In this document: piece by piece, positions 58,990-64,000 of the stretch | Numbering within the stretch: the stretch's first letter is position 1 | How the letters are laid out: each line of letters begins with the position of its first letter | Source: Oncomelania hupensis | Lineage: Eukaryota; Mollusca; Gastropoda; Littorinimorpha; Pomatiopsidae | DNA length: 64,000 bases | Reading direction: 5' to 3' | Assembly: GCA_036898135.1 (NCBI GenBank) | Contig: CM072512.1 | Coordinates: 15,078,517-15,142,516, forward strand | The notes under the pieces: generated by a model | Told to the model about the DNA's origin: nothing | The model's database searches: none | The model's input: the letters and a program-made list of their open reading frames with translations, nothing else | Program-made: the position numbers and the translations under genes

Positions 58990-60496
58990 AACATCTGCGT
59001 CAAATCAACACCGATAACTACCACCACCATCACCACCATCGCCACCTTCACTAACAAATTTTTTTTCCCCACAATCATCATCAACAACGCAACAGCTGGG
59101 TCTTTGTTCAACATGAATCATCACCAAACTGATACACAGCCCATGTGCAAAATGTAAAATGTAACTACTTTGTTCAACATTGACATCAGTAAGGCCCGAA
59201 ACACACGCGACTTATCTTTTCTTTCTCATCGTTTGACCATTGTAGATGCGTGCTATAACGCTGCCCGCAAATAGACGAATGGTATATATAAAAACGAATG
59301 GTATATATAGACGAATGGTCTATACGTTAAGTCTGTTCACGTATTGTGTTTTAACAAAGTTGAGCTTGATCATCGCATTTGGTAAGCTATCAATGCACGA
59401 CTATTGACACACGTGAGGCTTCCCAACCAGCATCAACATTGTACAGACGCTGCAAGAACATAAATATAGTTAATATCCATGCGTGTTGAACTATTCATAT
59501 TTCAGAAACTCATAAAGACTACCTCTATCGCCTGCAGGATGCACTATAAAAGAGCAAAGTGTTGTAAATGAACTAATTATTCCTTTTATTATTTTACTTT
59601 ACCTTTAAAACGAACTTCAAACAAATATCTCAACTCCCGAGAATAACGGATTTATAAGAATAAATTTTTTGTGCACATACATTTCATCGCGATTCCTACA
59701 ACAACGGTCATGGTTACTGCCACCGGCTTGGGGAAGGAAGCAGCAGCTGTGTGTAATTAATTTTTTTTTAACCATTGTGCTATACAATTAATTCAATTTT
59801 TTCCTCTCAGAGGAATACGTAAGTGAATAACAACAACAACAACAACAACAAAGTATCATCGAGTAATAAACTGCGAAAACAAATTACAAACTTAAAAGTT
59901 CGAAATTAATTCAGCCTCTCCCACTGTGAGCTAAAGTATCGCAGCTCATAGAGGAATGAGGGGGATGGTATGAAATCTTGGAGGTTCGTCAACAAATAAA
60001 TGTGCGAAAAACCAAATAATTTTACCAGCATAACTCCAACTCCTCAATCCTCATTACCCTCATACTACTTCAATCCTACCACAAAAGACGAAGTAAATAG
60101 TTGAAAACTCGTTGAGTAATAATAATGTACCACCATTTCTGCAATCTTGCAAAGTGAATGAACAATGTCCATAGCGACTTAATGATATATCACTCCTCAT
60201 CGTCCTCAACACTCTCATCATCACCGTCTTCGAAGCACATACTTCACTGTTTTAGAGACCACATATAAGGTCTTCGCTGACACTCCGTGTGTTCTGAAGC
60301 CTTATCTAATCATCATCATCGGATGCAACAGCAGCAACTTGATTTTAATCATTCTCTCTCACTGCGAAATTCCAAGATGAAATGCCACCGTTGCACCCAG
60401 AAATGGAGAAAACATAGAAATGCGGCAGCCTGCTACTGTGGGAAGCCCCAGACATAGCTTGTTTCCGACAATGCTGTCGTAAACATTTTATATAGG
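58990..60496. other. No gene seen
   Basis: AT-rich. Short duplicates of ACGAATGGTATATAT occur at 59276-59320, and CAA repeats at 59829-59850. No coding region recognised. Confidence 0.4.
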
Positions 60497-60508
60497 TAGC
60501 ACTTAACG

Positions 60509-61825
60509 AGTATTATTTTCAGGATAATCCTCCTCCTGAAAATAATACTCCTCCTGAAAATAATACTCAACAGGTTGAAACCACAAGCTGAACAAATCAT
60601 AGCTGAAGAACAAGCAGGATTCATGGCAGGGCGAAGTACCACTGAACAGATTTTCAACCTCAGAATAATCTGTGAGAAATACCTACAGCACCAACAACAT
60701 CTATATCATGTGTTCATAGACTTCAAGAAGGCATTTGACCGAGTCTGGCATGCAGCTCTATGGGCAACCATGAAAGTGTACAACATCAGCCCTAAAATTA
60801 TAGAAGTCATCAAAAGCCTGTATGACAAGGCTACCAGTGCAGTCCTCCATAACAGCGTCATCGGGAACTGGTTCAGAACAACAATCGGTGTGCGTCAAGG
60901 ATGCCTACTCTCTCCAACACTCTTCAACATCTTCCTAGAGCGCATCATGTCAGATGCTCTTGCAGATCACGAAGGCACAGTCAGCATAGGGGGCAGAGCA
61001 ATCTCCAATCTTCGTTTTGCGGATGATATTGATGGATTGGCTGGAGAGGAACAAGAACTTGAACAGTTTGTACAGAGGCTTGACACCACCTCCAGAGCTT
61101 ATGGAATGGAAATAAGTGCAAAGAAGACCAAAATGATGACCAACAACACCAATGGCATCAACACGGACATCAAAGTACAAGGCCAATCCCTCAACACAGT
61201 GCACAGCTTCAAATATTTAGGAGCCATTGTGTCAGACAATGGGTCTCGACAGGAAGTCCTCTCCAGGATCGCACAAACAACTGCTGCCCTGACAAGGTTG
61301 AAGCCCATTTGGAAAGACAGAACCATCAGTCTACATTCCAAAGTAAGACTGCTGCGCTCTCTGGTCATCTCCATCTTCCTATATGCTTGCGAAGCATGGA
61401 CCCTCACAGCAGATCTCCAACGAAGAATACAAAGCATGGAGATGAGGTGCTACAGAAGACTTCTGTGCATTTCCTATACCCAACACATCACCAACGTTGA
61501 AGTCCGACAGACCATCACACAAGCCATTGGACAACACGATGACCTTCTCACAGTGGTGAAGAAACGGAAACTCCGATGGTATGGCCACGTCACCAGATCA
61601 TCAGGCCTTGCAAAGACCATTCTGCAAGGCACAGTGCAAGGAGGTAGAAGAAGGGGGAGACCGAAAAAGAGGTGGGAGGACAACATTCGAGAATGGACTG
61701 GTTTGACACTGAGCGAAGCCATGAGGGCTGCTGAGGACAGAGAAAGATGGAGTATGCTGGTTAAGCGATCATCTGTGGTGCCCCTACGACCTTCGGGTTA
61801 TGGGACAGGATAGGATAGGATAGGA
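60509..61825 (+). mobile_element. RTE-like LINE, 5'-truncated, 12-bp TSD
   Basis: TAGCACTTAACG lies on both sides (60497-60508 and 61826-61837). The element ends in GGATA repeats (61806-61825). Its first 59 bases hold an inverted copy and a tandem 18-bp duplication of the element's own sequence. Five other copies in the window are shorter or broken. An intact 3' frame and a clean TSD mark it as young. RTE-like is the best fit by motif, but RTE, RTEX or Proto2 cannot be told apart by eye. Confidence 0.9.
60575..61813 (+). CDS. RTE-like LINE reverse transcriptase, C-terminal two thirds
   Basis: The frame is open from 60533 and has no true start, since the 5' end is missing. Numbered from 60575, RT motifs are: IIAEEQAGFMAGRSTTEQIF (9-28), FIDFKKAFDRVWHAALW (near 48-64), VRQGCLLSPTLFNIFLERIM (near 106-125) and the catalytic FADD at 148-151. 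Then come KYLGAIVSD, LYACEAWTLTADLQRR and the tail motif KRKLRWYGHVTRS with GGRRRGRPKKRWEDNIREWT. The enzyme would reverse-transcribe LINE RNA at a nicked target. The endonuclease is absent here, so this copy cannot move itself. All 413 codons to TAG are open. Confidence 0.9.
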   Translation: MKPQAEQIIAEEQAGFMAGRSTTEQIFNLRIICEKYLQHQQHLYHVFIDFKKAFDRVWHAALWATMKVYNISPKIIEVIKSLYDKATSAVLHNSVIGNWFRTTIGVRQGCLLSPTLFNIFLERIMSDALADHEGTVSIGGRAISNLRFADDIDGLAGEEQELEQFVQRLDTTSRAYGMEISAKKTKMMTNNTNGINTDIKVQGQSLNTVHSFKYLGAIVSDNGSRQEVLSRIAQTTAALTRLKPIWKDRTISLHSKVRLLRSLVISIFLYACEAWTLTADLQRRIQSMEMRCYRRLLCISYTQHITNVEVRQTITQAIGQHDDLLTVVKKRKLRWYGHVTRSSGLAKTILQGTVQGGRRRGRPKKRWEDNIREWTGLTLSEAMRAAEDRERWSMLVKRSSVVPLRPSGYGTG

Positions 61826-61837
61826 TAGCACTTAACG

Positions 61838-62450
61838 CAAGCTCTATTTTTTGTGTTATAAACAATAACGCTTATTTAAGCTTTGTATGTGCCTTAATTT
61901 TAGTCTGGGTTGTATTGTGTTGTGCTATGTTGTGGTGTGTGTGTATGTGTGTGTGCGCTTATGTGGGGGTGCGCTTGTGTGTGTGTATGTGTGTGTGTAG
62001 TGCGTGCTTAATGTCTGGTCTGTTTGCCTCTTTCTTGTGCCGGTGAGTGTTTTATAATGAATTGTTTCCATCATCTGTGATTGTAATTTATAAGTAACTT
62101 ATATCGTTTTAATTTTTTTTAAATCGTGTAATCGTACTTATTTGTTTTATTCTATGTTTTATTACTTTGTTGTGCCACAGCTACTGTATTCCTGATATTG
62201 TATTTTAATTAATTTATTAATAACGCAGTTTGTTTTTTATGTTTTTGTTATCGCATACATGTGCGATAAGGGTTTATCAGGTGTTTGTGTGGGTGAGGAA
62301 AAATGAATGGAGCTATATTTTTTTTGTACGTGTTAGTTTTTAAGAATTGTCGTATATTTTGTATGTTTTACTCTATTCAAATACGATACAAATGGTTATA
62401 TATAATTCCTCTGATGGCAATAAAGATTTGTTGAATTGAATTGCATTGTA
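61838..62450 (+). mobile_element. Possible 3' UTR end of a non-LTR element
   Basis: The stretch ends GGCAATAAAGATTTGTTGAA followed by TTGAATTG repeats, a common LINE 3' end pattern. No coding part is attached. It could also be the 3' UTR of a host transcript. Confidence 0.35.
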
Positions 62451-62693
62451 TAAATGGATGCTGAAACCAGACAATATACAACAAACGGGCTAGCGCGCTT
62501 GGGGTAAAGAAATTGGGGTAAACAAACAAAGAAATGCTGTCTTATAATCTGAAGATTTAAAAAAAAACACGCACGCGCACAGTTCCCCTCCCCCTTCCCC
62601 TTCCCCAAACCCCTTCCTATATAATCACCACCACACGTACATACCCGCAATTACACAGTCGCATAATCTCCCCCTCCCGTCCCCGCCCACACA

Positions 62694-62710
62694 CCCACAC
62701 ACACACGCAC

Positions 62711-62764
<54 letters not shown>
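62694..62764. repeat. (CA)n microsatellite
   Basis: CA repeats with a few CCCA units. No element E arms flank it. Sequence from 62765 to 63714 shows no gene; the frame at 62976-63263 has no recognisable family. Confidence 0.95.
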
Positions 62765-62766
<2 letters not shown>

Positions 62767-63714
62767 ACCCCCAACAAAACAAACACGCTTTAGTAATGTG
62801 TTAGCAAAGTTTGCAACATAGCAACTCAACCTGTCACTCAACTTTCTAGTCGCAAAGATCTTCTTAGCTTAAACTAAATAGAAGAAAAGGGTAGGTAAGT
62901 AAAAAGAAAAAGAAAAGGACACAAGGGAGATTCTCCCTTATCTCAGAAAGTTCGAGAAAAGTTTGACAGCAAGGTTTAGTGCAACTCGGTACTTAAAAAT
63001 GACAGGAAAAACTTAGAAAACATAATAGGCCTACTACAAATAAAACGTCGTAAAAAAATACAAGACAACCGCGCTACAACTTCAAGCTGACACGTAAATA
63101 AAAATAAGACGCTACACCCAGAAAGGAAACACAAGAAAGCCATTAGGTATAAGCTGACACGAAAATACAAAATAAGACACTGGAAGGAAGGCCATTCTAG
63201 AGCAGTGAAAAGATTGAACAACATTGCCAGCCGCCATTCAAACAAGCAAGTGTCTGCAGCCAAACAGGTGCTTTAGCCATTACGGCAAAGATTGTGAATT
63301 TGGATACGGTTGAGCAGAAGATCTTATCGGGTTTGTCTTTTAGATTTCTTTTCAACATACTCCCACTCAGAAAAAAAACAACACTTCATGGCATCTTTCT
63401 TTTCTTTTCTTTTTTTTTTTACATGCGCGGTAATAATTTTCACTTTTACTAGATTGGCCGTCTGGCTGAATCTTAGATTATGGAGATTTCCACCTTTACC
63501 TTTTGGAATAAGTAGGCTATACGGGTAAAACTAAAATGAAAAAGGACAAAAGTCGTTAGCAGAGCCTGTAAACCTAACTGTTGTATTAGAATCTATCCCG
63601 TCAACATAAGCCTCAACAACACCAACATCGTAACCACCTTCACCGATATTCACCGTACAACAATTGGAACCAGTCAACCCAAGGGTCAGTGATTTAATTT
63701 AATTAAATTTAATT

Positions 63715-64000
63715 TAATTTAATCGCTTTTTATATAGCGCTTTACCAACTCAAGAGCCGCTCAAAGCGCTGGCCGATACAGGATCTAACTCAAACCGCCC
63801 GAGACGCACACCCGAAGCCTTTGGGCGCATTGTCTGACGCCCGGACAACTGAGCACAATCCTGGGCAGCCAGGAATGGAGGAGAAGGACCAAGTGCATGC
63901 TGTTATTGGCACTCACCCGCCTAGGACATGAGCGTCAGGATCTTTAAAGTCCGTTATGATGGAATGTATGCGACACACAGACTAGACCTCGGTTTATACT
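63715..64000 (-). mobile_element. SINE family C, cut by the window end
   Basis: It starts at the left with an AATTT-type tail and TATATAGCGCTTTACCAACT, and continues through GGCCGATACAGGATCTAACT and GACATGAGCGTCAGGATCTT. The tRNA-like head should lie just beyond 64000. Confidence 0.88.

Overview
The window is eukaryotic nuclear DNA made almost entirely of transposable elements and simple repeats. I see no convincing intact host gene. The mix of elements fits a marine invertebrate, most likely a mollusc: several tRNA-headed SINE families, RTE-like, L2/CR1-like and I-like LINEs, a Gmr1-type LTR retrotransposon, very long trinucleotide arrays and TTAGGG-type telomeric motifs. The species call is inference. 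No bacterial features (operons, ribosome binding sites, CRISPR) are present.

Layout. Positions 1-1192 hold a 114-bp tandem duplication and a SINE with target-site duplications (TSDs). Positions 1193-10337 are a complete LTR retrotransposon: two 2,014-bp LTRs that look identical, a 5-bp TSD (GTGTT), a primer-binding site, and one uninterrupted 1,563-codon gag-pol frame. Its domain order is gag, zinc knuckle, protease, integrase, GPY/F, reverse transcriptase, RNase H. Integrase lies before RT, as in Ty1/copia, although the domains are Ty3/gypsy-like; this is the hallmark of the Gmr1 group. A related solo LTR (14311-16329, TSD ATCGT) has split an older LINE.

From 10.3 to 24.6 kb there are SINEs, a tRNA/5S-rRNA chimeric SINE, a SINE interrupted by an A-tailed insert with its own minisatellite, and microsatellites. 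From 24.7 to 27.3 kb a 5'-truncated L2/CR1-like LINE with an open 684-codon frame sits in another LINE. At 27.5 and 33.3 kb are two inverted copies of an unusual element: imperfect terminal inverted repeats, a core of degenerate TTAGGG repeats, and (CA/TG)n on both sides. From 36.4 to 41 kb there are nested SINEs and another LINE copy. Around 41.5 kb lies a broken exon of a transposase-type zinc-finger gene. From 43 to 62 kb there are more LINE fragments, including an I-like RNase H piece and a young RTE-like copy with an open frame (60.5-61.8 kb). A 29-bp perfect hairpin lies at 58.25 kb. The window ends inside a SINE.

How the parts relate. The LINEs plausibly supplied the retrotransposition machinery for the SINEs, and three SINE families with different tRNA heads appear to share a 3' segment. 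TSDs and nested insertions give a relative chronology: the RTE-like copy at 14.0 kb came first, then the LTR element inserted and was reduced to a solo LTR. The full-length LTR element at 1.2-10.3 kb is the youngest large insertion. All calls come from reading the sequence, without database searches.
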